Shown piece by piece: positions 1 through 12,031 of a DNA stretch of 64,000 nt (position 1 is its first letter; every line of letters starts with the position of its first letter). The notes under the pieces are model-generated. The model saw nothing but the letters and a program-made list of their open reading frames with translations, was not told where the DNA came from and did no database searches. Source of the stretch: an uncultured Candidatus Melainabacteria bacterium. Its GTDB lineage: Bacteria > Cyanobacteriota > Vampirovibrionia > Gastranaerophilales > Gastranaerophilaceae. The stretch is taken from contig CAKUZB010000002.1 of assembly GCA_934717745.1 (NCBI GenBank), positions 1-64,000 on the forward strand, read 5' to 3'. A program made the translations under genes and the position numbers.

Positions 1-6
1 CGAGGC

Positions 7-159
7 TTTGAAAAATAGATGCTGGCATCGGGTTATCTTCCCAGGCGGTGGCCCGCCAAGTATTTTCACTGAAATGAATCTTTACGACCGTGTGAGCGAT
101 GGACTCTGCCGAACAAAAGTTGACTAAATGTCAAGTTTTGTGAGAGGGGGTGGTTTCCT
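7..159 (-). pseudogene. Degenerate second 5S rRNA copy
   Basis: Positions 7-93 repeat the 3' part of the intact 5S (about 208-294) almost base for base. The similarity then breaks. About 54 unrelated bases follow, including a near-perfect inverted repeat at 114-140, before a second short match (148-159) to the part of the intact 5S at about 310-321. The far 5' arm of the 5S is missing, so the acceptor-like stem I cannot form. It lies downstream of the terminator of the rRNA operon, so it is probably not co-transcribed. I read it as a 5S duplicate broken by an insertion plus truncation. Confidence 0.7.
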
Positions 160-173
160 TTTTTAACAAAAAA

Positions 174-213
174 AATAGGTTAAATCAACTTTTTGTTAAT
201 TTAACCTATTTTG
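174..213 (-). terminator. rRNA operon terminator
   Basis: An inverted repeat of about 12 bp (AATAGGTTAAAT and its complement) closes around a short loop. Read on the minus strand it is followed by a run of T's. It sits just downstream of the intact 5S gene and ends the rRNA transcript. Confidence 0.75.
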
Positions 214-221
214 AAAAATAG

Positions 222-339
222 ATGCTGGCATCGGGTTATCTTCCCAGGCGGTGGCCCGCCAAGTATTTTCACTGAAATGAGTCTTTACGACCGTGTTCGG
301 GATGGGAACGGGTGGTTTCCTCACTCTTGGACACCAGCG
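222..339 (-). rRNA. rrf: 5S ribosomal RNA
   Basis: About 118 nt. The two ends are complementary (stem I, GCTGGTGTCC at the 5' end with the GCTGGC-containing 3' end). The conserved internal segment around 269-320 reads as the usual loop B/C region on the minus strand. It follows the 23S gene by about 70 bp, as expected for a 16S-23S-5S operon. Ends are estimated from stem I pairing. Confidence 0.92.
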
Positions 340-407
340 AATTCTTTTAACGCTGTGTGCATTGAAAGGTGCATAATAAAAACAAGCGAAACGCAAATCA
401 TCTAACT

Positions 408-3426
<3,019 letters not shown>

Positions 3427-3730
3427 TATTCAACTCTTGCGAGTTAAATATTTGTAGTTATCATTGATGATTACGCATATCATATTTTGAATAACAGTAT
3501 TTCTCAATACTCTTACATATCTTATGATATATACGCTTATTTTATTATGCAATTTTCAATGTACGATTTCAATGACGAGCATTGAAAGAGGAACAGCCTG
3601 AAAACATATACTTGAGATAAATCCTCCACTGATAATCAAAATGATTTAGTTAAAACTTATCAGTTTCATCGGATTTCGACCTTGGGATGTCGGTTTACTT
3701 ATGCGACCAAGTCGCTACCGAAATCTCCCT
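3427..3730 (-). other. 16S-23S internal spacer without tRNA
   Basis: About 300 bp of AT-rich spacer. I looked for the tRNA-Ile and tRNA-Ala genes common here and see neither a T-loop nor an anticodon arm on the operon strand. Long complementary stretches flanking the 16S and 23S ends probably form processing stems. Confidence 0.6.
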
Positions 3731-5256
<1,526 letters not shown>

Positions 5257-5570
5257 AGAAAGTTTATGTCCATCGTCCATCGAGGCTAATCGATGAACTG
5301 CTCGACGTTGTTTTAACACTAGCATTTGCTTGTGTATTTTGTCCTAAATCATATTTTGTTGAATCAACAAGTATATTTAAGTCGTTTTCAGCTATTCTTT
5401 TTTCAATGTTCAATCTCTTGAGGTCAAAATATCTAGGCTTATAGCCTATTAATTAGATATTGTTCTAATTCCTTCGACCAGTCAGAACCGGCAGATTTAA
5501 AATCTTTTGAGAGCCGTTCCTCTAATTCCTTAACGGTTGCTTTCGATTTGTTTTCGTTTCGTTCGCTTCC
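5257..5570 (-). other. rRNA operon leader
   Basis: About 310 bases between the proposed rRNA promoter and the 16S gene. I see no coding potential. It likely carries processing stems for 16S. No clear boxA antitermination element was recognised. Confidence 0.4.
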
Positions 5571-5576
5571 GTACTT

Positions 5577-5607
5577 ATTATGTTACAACTTCAATTTTTT
5601 TTGTCAA
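5577..5607 (-). promoter_or_regulatory. Candidate rRNA operon promoter
   Basis: On the minus strand a perfect -35 TTGACA (5602-5607) is followed after 19 bp by CATAAT (5577-5582). It reads toward the 16S gene. The spacer is longer than the optimum, so the -10 assignment is tentative. Confidence 0.5.
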
Positions 5608-5773
5608 CCCATATTTTTTATTTTTTTTATTTTTTATTTACAAAACTTAAAAATTAGGCTTTTATTGAATTTTTGTCAACTTTCAAATTGTCCGTTTTTC
5701 AATATATTATTGAGTTTTAGATGTATCAATTTTTGCAATAGGTTATTAAGTTATATTAACGATTTTCTTTTTT

Positions 5774-5802
5774 TTGGCTAATAAACTAATATATTTTATT
5801 AT
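5774..5802 (+). promoter_or_regulatory. Candidate promoter for the exported coiled-coil protein
   Basis: TTGGCT (5774-5779), a 17-bp spacer, then TATTAT (5797-5802), placed 24 bases before the start codon at 5826. Confidence 0.5.
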
Positions 5803-5825
5803 AGAGAAATATAAGGAGATAATTC

Positions 5826-6248
5826 ATGAAACTTAAGAATACATGTTTTTTATTTACAGCGAGCATGCTTTTAACTTCGGCATGTGCTTTTGCTGACGGA
5901 AATGCTTTTACTCCGTTAAATTTTGACGATACTGCATATTCTGTTCCGTCATCACCTACAGTAAAACCTACTTCTACTTATAGCGGAACTTCCGGCATTG
6001 TTGAACAAAGTTCAAACGTTAAAACCGGTAATGTTGAATTGCAATCTGCTATTTCTAAGATTGATACAGCATTAGATAATATACGAAACGAACAAAATAC
6101 ATGTAAAGCAAAATATGCTGAAATTGATAACCAATATAAATATGTTAAAGACCAACGTCGAAACATGAAAAAACAAGTTCGTGCAAATGAAAAGAGAATT
6201 CGTGAGTTAAACAGAGCAAAAACAAACTTGGGTAAGAATGTATTATAA
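5826..6248 (+). CDS. Exported coiled-coil protein, unknown function
   Basis: 140 aa. Residues 1-23 form a Sec signal peptide with a likely cut after AFA; the LTSAC stretch also resembles a weak lipobox, so a lipoprotein is possible. Residues 25-65 are low-complexity, rich in Ser, Thr and Pro. Residues 68-137 are charged and heptad-like, with 'DTALDNIRNEQ' and 'KRIRELNRAKT', predicting a long helix or coiled coil. The start is fixed by AAGGAG seven bases upstream of the ATG. It stands alone between its own promoter and a terminator. I do not recognise the family; a periplasmic or envelope-spanning structural role is possible. Confidence 0.75.
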   Translation: MKLKNTCFLFTASMLLTSACAFADGNAFTPLNFDDTAYSVPSSPTVKPTSTYSGTSGIVEQSSNVKTGNVELQSAISKIDTALDNIRNEQNTCKAKYAEIDNQYKYVKDQRRNMKKQVRANEKRIRELNRAKTNLGKNVL

Positions 6249-6267
6249 ATATATACATATATATAAC

Positions 6268-6302
6268 AAAAAAGCATGGGATTAACTCTCATGCTTTTTA
6301 TT
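6268..6302 (+). terminator. Rho-independent terminator
   Basis: Stem AAAAAGCATG (6269-6278) with CATGCTTTTT (6290-6299), followed by T-rich sequence. It follows the exported coiled-coil gene. Confidence 0.75.
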
Positions 6303-6360
6303 TTATCCAAGAATACATATTGTATTTATTTAATACATGTATAATAATATATATAAGATT

Positions 6361-7314
6361 ATGAAAATATTATCCGCAGAAAACTTAAATATGGGATTTA
6401 ATACCGAAAAAGGCTTTAGGCAAGCACTTTTTGATGTATCATTTTCTGTTGAAGAAGGACAAATGCATGCTCTTGTTGGTGAATCCGGTTGCGGTAAATC
6501 AATGACTGCCATGAGCATTTTGCAATTATTACCTAAGACGGCAATTATTAAAAGCGGTCAAATTTTCTTCAAGGGAAAAGATTTACTAACATTAAACCAA
6601 AGCCAATTAAGAAAAATCCGAGGTTCTCAAATTGCATTAATACCGCAAGACCCCATGACTTCTTTAAATCCCCTTTATACTGTAGGAAATCAACTTTTAG
6701 AAGTTATCAAATTGCATCAAAACTTAAAAGGCAAAGATGCAATGCAAAAAGCCATTGAATCGTTAGAACTTGTTCAAATTCCGTCTGCAAAAGAACGATT
6801 TAACCAATACCCTCACGAATTTTCAGGAGGAATGAAGCAACGTGCAATTATCGCCATGGCTTTGGCATGCAATGCCGAATTAATTATTGCTGATGAACCA
6901 ACAACGGCACTTGATGTAACTATTCAGGCTCAAATAATGAAACTTCTGTCTGATATAAAAAAAGATTTTGGAACATCTATTATATTGATTACCCATGACT
7001 TAGCATTAGTAAGTCAATATTGCGATGAGGTTTCGGTTATGTATTCAGGCAAAATTGTTGAAAACGCACCAACAGACGAATTTTTCAGAAACACAAATCA
7101 CCCTTATTCAATAGGTTTATTAAAATCATTGCCGGAAAACAATACTAAAAAACTTGCAGTAATTAACGGACACCCGCCATCAATTCAAGACGAAATAACA
7201 GGTTGCAGATTCCACAACCGCTGTAAATTTAACATTCCAAACCTTTGCAATAGAAAAATTCCCGAATTTAAAACTATTTCTGCAAACCATTGTTCCGCAT
7301 GCCATTTAAATTAA
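6361..7314 (+). CDS. Peptide/nickel-type ABC transporter ATP-binding protein (DppD/OppD-like)
   Basis: 317 aa from this start. Walker A 'GESGCGKS', the Q-loop 'IPQDPMTSLNP', the ABC signature 'FSGGMKQR', Walker B 'LIIADEPTTALD' and the switch His in 'LITHD' are all intact. The C-terminal oligopeptide/dipeptide extension holds four cysteines in a C-x5-C...C...C pattern ('CRFHNRC', then 'LCN' and 'HCSAC'). The protein energises uptake of peptides or a related solute. No permease, binding protein or second ATPase lies nearby, so the partners must be encoded elsewhere. An in-frame ATG at 6337 exists, but a TATAAT at 6340-6345 lies just behind it. The ATG at 6361 also matches the usual family N-terminus. 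Neither start has a clear ribosome site. Confidence 0.88.
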   Translation: MKILSAENLNMGFNTEKGFRQALFDVSFSVEEGQMHALVGESGCGKSMTAMSILQLLPKTAIIKSGQIFFKGKDLLTLNQSQLRKIRGSQIALIPQDPMTSLNPLYTVGNQLLEVIKLHQNLKGKDAMQKAIESLELVQIPSAKERFNQYPHEFSGGMKQRAIIAMALACNAELIIADEPTTALDVTIQAQIMKLLSDIKKDFGTSIILITHDLALVSQYCDEVSVMYSGKIVENAPTDEFFRNTNHPYSIGLLKSLPENNTKKLAVINGHPPSIQDEITGCRFHNRCKFNIPNLCNRKIPEFKTISANHCSACHLN

Positions 7315-7362
7315 TTTTTTAATACACAATTTTAACCGCACAGGTTATATGACATATAAAAT

Positions 7363-7391
7363 TTGCGTTTTTTAATTAAGCATGCCATAAT
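7363..7391 (+). promoter_or_regulatory. Candidate promoter for the DUF1015 gene
   Basis: TTGCGT (7363-7368), 17-bp spacer, CATAAT (7386-7391), about 30 bases before the start codon. Confidence 0.4.
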
Positions 7392-7421
7392 GATACTATT
7401 ATTTATATAGGGGATTTATTT

Positions 7422-8723
7422 ATGACTATTGATGTTAAGCCATTGAGTGCTATTTTTTACAACCAAGAACAAGTTAATATGGAAGACGTTATCGCACCTC
7501 CGTATGACGTTATTTCTGAACAATACCGAGATGAACTTAAAGCAAGAAGCGAATATAATTTTGTAAATCTTATTCTTGCAAATGATTCAACCGACTTGAA
7601 TGACGAAAACAATCGTTACAACCAAGCATTGAAAAATTACAAAAACTGGCTTGAAGAAAAAGTTTTAGTAAAAAATGAAAAGCCATGTATTTTATATTTA
7701 ATACAAAATTATGAAAAGAACGGGAAAAAAGTAACAAGAAAAGGATTTATCGCACGCAACCGCATTGAAGATTTTGCATCAAAAAATATTTTGCCACACG
7801 AATATACAATGGGTGGGCCTAAAGAGGACAGATTGAACCTTACAAAAAAATGTAAAGCAAACTTTTCACAAGTATTCTTAGTATACTCTGACCCTGAAAA
7901 ACAAATTGAAAAAGCAATAGATTACACACAAAAACCTTTCATAGACGTAACTGACGATTTAGGAGTTCAAAATATTGTATACAAAATTGAAGACGAAAAG
8001 ACTTTATCATTAATCGAAAAAGTTTTAAGCGACAAAACCTGTTTAATTGCTGACGGTCATCACCGCTACGAAACAGCAATGAATTACAGAAATTTCATTA
8101 ACTCGCAAGACAACAACGACCCTACAAAATTTGTCATGAGTTATTTCACAAACCTTGAAGACGATTTATTAATCTTTCCTACTCACCGTATTTTAACTCG
8201 TTCAATCAGTTCCGCAGATTTGCTTGAAAAAATAAAAAAATACTTCGACGTTGAAGAAATCTCTTTTGACAACCAAAATAAATCAGAAATGAAATCAAAA
8301 CTTCTTGAAGAAATCGAAAAATCTTCAAAAGAAAGACTTTCAATGGGGTTATATCTAAAAAATGTAAGTAAGTTCTACCTATTAAAACTTAGAGAAAACG
8401 TTAACGAAATTCTTGACGAATATAAAGTACCGGAAGTTTTAAAAACCCTTGATTTAATCGTTCTACACAAAGTAATTATTTCAAAAGAATTAGGTTACAC
8501 ACAAGAAGAACAAATGGCTCAAGATGGAATTTTATACATCAAGCAAGAAGATGAAGCCTTTGAGATGATTGATTCCGGCAAAGCACAAGCCTCTTTTATT
8601 ATGGCTTATCCAAAAATTCAGGATATTAAAAGAATATCTGAAGCGGGCGAACGTATGCCTCAAAAATCTACTTATTTCTATCCGAAATTATTGTCAGGTA
8701 TAGTAATTAATCCGCTTGATTAG
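7422..8723 (+). CDS. DUF1015 family protein
   Basis: 433 aa, typical length for the family. Hallmarks are the N-terminal 'APPYDVI' block (residues 25-31), 'LPHEYTMGGPKEDR' near residue 125, and 'IADGHHRYETA' near residue 210. The last is a conserved His-rich motif suggesting a hydrolase or phosphatase-like site. The biochemical function of this family is not established. No signal peptide, so cytoplasmic. The ribosome site AGGGGAT precedes the ATG. It is monocistronic and converges on the metallopeptidase-like gene across a shared terminator. Confidence 0.9.
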   Translation: MTIDVKPLSAIFYNQEQVNMEDVIAPPYDVISEQYRDELKARSEYNFVNLILANDSTDLNDENNRYNQALKNYKNWLEEKVLVKNEKPCILYLIQNYEKNGKKVTRKGFIARNRIEDFASKNILPHEYTMGGPKEDRLNLTKKCKANFSQVFLVYSDPEKQIEKAIDYTQKPFIDVTDDLGVQNIVYKIEDEKTLSLIEKVLSDKTCLIADGHHRYETAMNYRNFINSQDNNDPTKFVMSYFTNLEDDLLIFPTHRILTRSISSADLLEKIKKYFDVEEISFDNQNKSEMKSKLLEEIEKSSKERLSMGLYLKNVSKFYLLKLRENVNEILDEYKVPEVLKTLDLIVLHKVIISKELGYTQEEQMAQDGILYIKQEDEAFEMIDSGKAQASFIMAYPKIQDIKRISEAGERMPQKSTYFYPKLLSGIVINPLD

Positions 8724-8786
8724 TTTTTGTCAGGCGTTGCACGACCTGTTTAAAAAATATCATAAATCGTACAAAGATTAAAGAAG

Positions 8787-8829
8787 AAAACCAACCGGCA
8801 CGGACTAAAGTCCGTGCCGGTTGGTTTTT
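8787..8829 (+). terminator. Strong bidirectional terminator
   Basis: A near-perfect hairpin of about 19 bp (8787-8806 with 8809-8828, GC-rich core CCGGCACGGAC). A-tract on the left and T-tract on the right let it serve both the DUF1015 gene (+) and the converging gene at 8845 (-). Confidence 0.9.
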
Positions 8830-8844
8830 AAAACAAGTTTAACC

Positions 8845-10449
8845 CTATTTTGTTGGAGTTAATTTTTCACTTAAATAAGCAATAGTTTTTGGGAAGTGTT
8901 GTTGTAAATATTGAGTTCTGATACCTAAAATATCTACAGTTTGGTATGTATTCATCAATGCATTTGTTTCCGCAATTGTTTCTTCACGACCTCTATCAGG
9001 TTGACCCGCAACGGCTTCTTGCTCGATAAAATAATCAATATGATTTCTTTCGTTAGTCGGGAATTCCTTTAAGAAGTTTTGTCTTTCTTCTTCATAAGTT
9101 TTCTTGAAAGTTTCATCTTCATGAAGAGTGTTCATAAGTTTTACACTTGTAACTTCGCCTTTATCATTAAATTTTAAATCTACAGGTTTTCCACACATAT
9201 CTGTAGAATGCCCTAATTCATGTAAAAATACAAATGGGTCATCAGAAACATTTAATGTTGAAAAAGCCATTACATTTTCACCTACTTGATAAATTCCGGG
9301 GCTACAATATGAATTTAACTTATTATCAATATCTTCAATTTGAACAGTTGTACGTTCTAAATTTAACAACTCGTCCCCTGGGATTTTCTTAAGCATGTTT
9401 ATAATTTTTTGTTCACTTGCGTTAACTTTTTCAGAATTATTTCTATCACCTTTTTCTTTTGGAACAATAAAGTCTTTAATTGGAATTTTTACCCCTTCGT
9501 CTTTTTGTTCATCAACTACAGTTATCGCGTTTTCTTTTTTATCATATTCTATTGAATAAGATTTGCCGTTTCTTGATGAACGAAATTTATTTTCGCCCAA
9601 AACTTCAAAAGTTTGAGATTGATTCATCAAAACTTTACCGTTTTTATCTGTAATTTTATAATCAACAATTCTGTTACCATTTGGGTCATCTTCATATCTA
9701 AATTGAGTTCTTGTCATATCAGTTGAACGCATATCTTTTTCAATTAAAGTATGTCCAGTTTTTTTATCAACTGTTGCTTTTGCAACTTGTCGAGTTTTTC
9801 CATTAGGATATTCATATTTAACATTAAACATTCCGCCAACATCAGATTTTTCGTAGAATTCTTTTCTTTTTAAGTTGCCATTTTTATCACGACAAATTTT
9901 AATGGCTTCTGTCATCACAGGATAACCTTCTTTTGAAAACTCAAATTTTGTTTCGTTGAAAGTATTTGTTCTAAAATCATTTGTCATGACTTTTTTGCTG
10001 ATAGGTTTACCTTTAGCATCAAATTTTAATTGAATATTTTCTTGTTCTAAAGTATTCAAATCCTTGTCTAAAAGTCTTAGTGTAGAGCCGTTTTTACCTA
10101 ACGATTTCATAACATAGTTATTTTCTTTATCGTAAGCACATCTTCTTAATGTAACTTTTTTAGTGTCGCTCATTGTCATTTCTTTAGACAAAGACAAGAC
10201 TTTACCTGCATCAAGATTATCTTCCACCATCAAATCAGAACTTTCCTTGTCCAATTTTAACGGAGTCATTTTGTTGTACATTTTAGCAATTTTATCCAAC
10301 ACATTATCTTTTTTCTGAGCAACTTTAGTTTCAGTTGTTCTTTCAAATGTGTCCGGTTTTTGTGGTGCTAAATAAGGTTTTCTTTCTGCACCTTTGTTTT
10401 CATCAACTTTTCCTGTAAAATTAACGTTCAATAAATTTTGAATATTCAT
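8845..10449 (-). CDS. Putative HELGH zinc metallopeptidase-like protein with N-terminal F-T-G-K motif
   Basis: 534 aa from the ATG at 10449, chosen because AGGAT lies eight bases upstream. The longer frame would need TTG at 10515 with no ribosome site. With this start the N-terminus is 'MNIQNLLNVNFTGKV' and there is no Sec signal peptide. Residues 60-340 are repetitive, rich in Lys, Asp and Asn, with beta-type YxY/KxG spacing ('KNGNLKRKEFYE', 'DKNGKVLMNQ'). They resemble a tandem beta-hairpin region such as MORN or RHS-like repeats. The catalytic-looking motif 'FLHELGHSTD' is near residue 410, and 'REETIAETNAL' about 80 residues later could supply the third zinc ligand. Exact family not recognised. 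The shared N-terminal motif links it to the proteins at 53857 and 58044. Confidence 0.75.
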   Translation of the reverse strand: MNIQNLLNVNFTGKVDENKGAERKPYLAPQKPDTFERTTETKVAQKKDNVLDKIAKMYNKMTPLKLDKESSDLMVEDNLDAGKVLSLSKEMTMSDTKKVTLRRCAYDKENNYVMKSLGKNGSTLRLLDKDLNTLEQENIQLKFDAKGKPISKKVMTNDFRTNTFNETKFEFSKEGYPVMTEAIKICRDKNGNLKRKEFYEKSDVGGMFNVKYEYPNGKTRQVAKATVDKKTGHTLIEKDMRSTDMTRTQFRYEDDPNGNRIVDYKITDKNGKVLMNQSQTFEVLGENKFRSSRNGKSYSIEYDKKENAITVVDEQKDEGVKIPIKDFIVPKEKGDRNNSEKVNASEQKIINMLKKIPGDELLNLERTTVQIEDIDNKLNSYCSPGIYQVGENVMAFSTLNVSDDPFVFLHELGHSTDMCGKPVDLKFNDKGEVTSVKLMNTLHEDETFKKTYEEERQNFLKEFPTNERNHIDYFIEQEAVAGQPDRGREETIAETNALMNTYQTVDILGIRTQYLQQHFPKTIAYLSEKLTPTK

Positions 10450-10544
10450 AAAAAATCCTATAAAAAATAAAGTACCGATAACAATTAAAGTATTTTTTCG
10501 AATTAAAATTGCCAAATCTACACTTAATTTAAAAATTTGTTAAC

Positions 10545-10576
10545 AAAAAAGACTTGATATAAATCAAGCCTTTTAA
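10545..10576 (-). terminator. Terminator of the algI-like operon
   Basis: On the minus strand, GGCTTGAT and ATCAAGTC pair around TTAT and are followed by six T's. It lies directly downstream of the MBOAT gene stop codon. Confidence 0.75.
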
Positions 10577-10580
10577 AAAA

Positions 10581-11990
10581 TTAAAACCTAAAATATATAA
10601 ATGGATTATACGTACTTGCAGCAATACTAACAGTTGATAAGAAAAACAAAACTAACAACCACAAATTTACAAATACTCGACCTAATTTATTTTTAACATC
10701 AAGCATACCTTTAAACAAAGGCACACTACACAAAATCGCAACAACAAAGGTTATAATTTCGATTATATCAATATAATATTGCCAAGTGTACAAAATTTTA
10801 TCTGCATTAACCTGCAATACGCCAAACATATTCAAAAGATAATCCCAAGCGTATTTCATATTGTCTGCTCTAAAAATCACCCAACCAATCACAAACAAGA
10901 AAATACAATAAACATGTTGTAAACCTATAACCCATTTTGCATGCTCTTTTTGTTCAAATTCTTTGATATTCAAAAGTTTTTCTAAAATAATGAAAAATCC
11001 GTTCCAAATCCCCCATACAACAAAATTCCACGCCGCACCATGCCAGATACCTGTTAATAGAAATACTATTCCTAAATTTCTAATCGTTTTCACTTTACCT
11101 TGACGATTTCCACCTAGAGAAATATAAACATATTGCTTAAACCAAGTTGAAAGAGAAATATGCCATCTTCTCCAAAATTCAGTAATCGATTTTGAAATAT
11201 ATGGATAATTAAAGTTTTCTAAGAATTTAAACCCAAAAATTAGCCCTAAACCAATTGCCATATCCGAATATCCGGAAAAATCAAAATATATTTGAAATGT
11301 ATATGCAACTGCCCCAAGCCACGCAATACTATGTGAAAAAGTATCAGGTGCTTGTGTAAAGATTTTATCAGCAATCGCCCCCATTGTATTTGCTATTAAA
11401 ACTTTTTTAGACAAACCAATAATAAATCTTTTTACACCTAAATCGACTTTTTCAAAATTAACTTCTCTTGAATCAATTTGATCTGCAACATCGTGATATT
11501 TCACAATAGGACCTGCAACAAGTTGAGGAAATAAACAAATATACAAAGCCAATTTGTAAAAATCTTTTTGAGCCTTAACTTCACCTCTGTAAACATCTAC
11601 AACGTATGATAATGCCTGAAAAGTATAAAAAGAAATACCAATCGGCATAATAATATTTAATGCACTGATATTTGAATGAAATAAACCATTACAATTTTCA
11701 ATTAAAAAATTAAAATATTTAAAATAAACTAAAAACGACAAATTCGCAATGATTGTCATAACCAGACATAATTTTTTGTGTTTTTTAAATTTATCAATAG
11801 AGATAGCACCATAATAATTAATTATTATGGTTAAAAGCATTATTGCCAAATACTTTGGCTCACCCCAAGCATAAAAAATTATACTTGCAACAAGCAAAAT
11901 TGGATTGTGCAATTCTTTTTTTGTAACTAAATACAAAAGTAACACAATCGGCAAAAACATATATATAAAAGTCATTGAACTAAATAACAT
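10581..11990 (-). CDS. MBOAT-family O-acyltransferase (AlgI/DltB-like)
   Basis: 469 aa, multi-pass membrane protein. It has the conserved 'FFRRWHISLS'-type block (here 'FWRRWHISLSTW', His at residue 277) and the invariant histidine in 'GIWHGAAWN' (residue 317). 'LVAGPIVKY' and 'YFDFSGYSDMA' are also AlgI hallmarks. In AlgI systems this protein takes acyl groups from the cytoplasmic side and passes them across the membrane to an SGNH-type partner, which O-acetylates an extracellular polysaccharide. The partner is the gene immediately upstream (12032-13768, 41-bp gap). AGGAG seven bases before the ATG fixes the start. The glycan acceptor is unknown. Confidence 0.93.
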   Translation of the reverse strand: MLFSSMTFIYMFLPIVLLLYLVTKKELHNPILLVASIIFYAWGEPKYLAIMLLTIIINYYGAISIDKFKKHKKLCLVMTIIANLSFLVYFKYFNFLIENCNGLFHSNISALNIIMPIGISFYTFQALSYVVDVYRGEVKAQKDFYKLALYICLFPQLVAGPIVKYHDVADQIDSREVNFEKVDLGVKRFIIGLSKKVLIANTMGAIADKIFTQAPDTFSHSIAWLGAVAYTFQIYFDFSGYSDMAIGLGLIFGFKFLENFNYPYISKSITEFWRRWHISLSTWFKQYVYISLGGNRQGKVKTIRNLGIVFLLTGIWHGAAWNFVVWGIWNGFFIILEKLLNIKEFEQKEHAKWVIGLQHVYCIFLFVIGWVIFRADNMKYAWDYLLNMFGVLQVNADKILYTWQYYIDIIEIITFVVAILCSVPLFKGMLDVKNKLGRVFVNLWLLVLFFLSTVSIAASTYNPFIYFRF

Positions 11991-12031
11991 CTATTTACTC
12001 CTATAATGTATAATTTTATCCTAAAATATTA

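Noticed and set aside
5548..5781. 77-codon plus-strand frame upstream of the exported coiled-coil gene
   Set aside because: Phe/Asn-rich low-complexity translation of an AT-rich promoter region; it covers the rRNA promoter and has no ribosome site.
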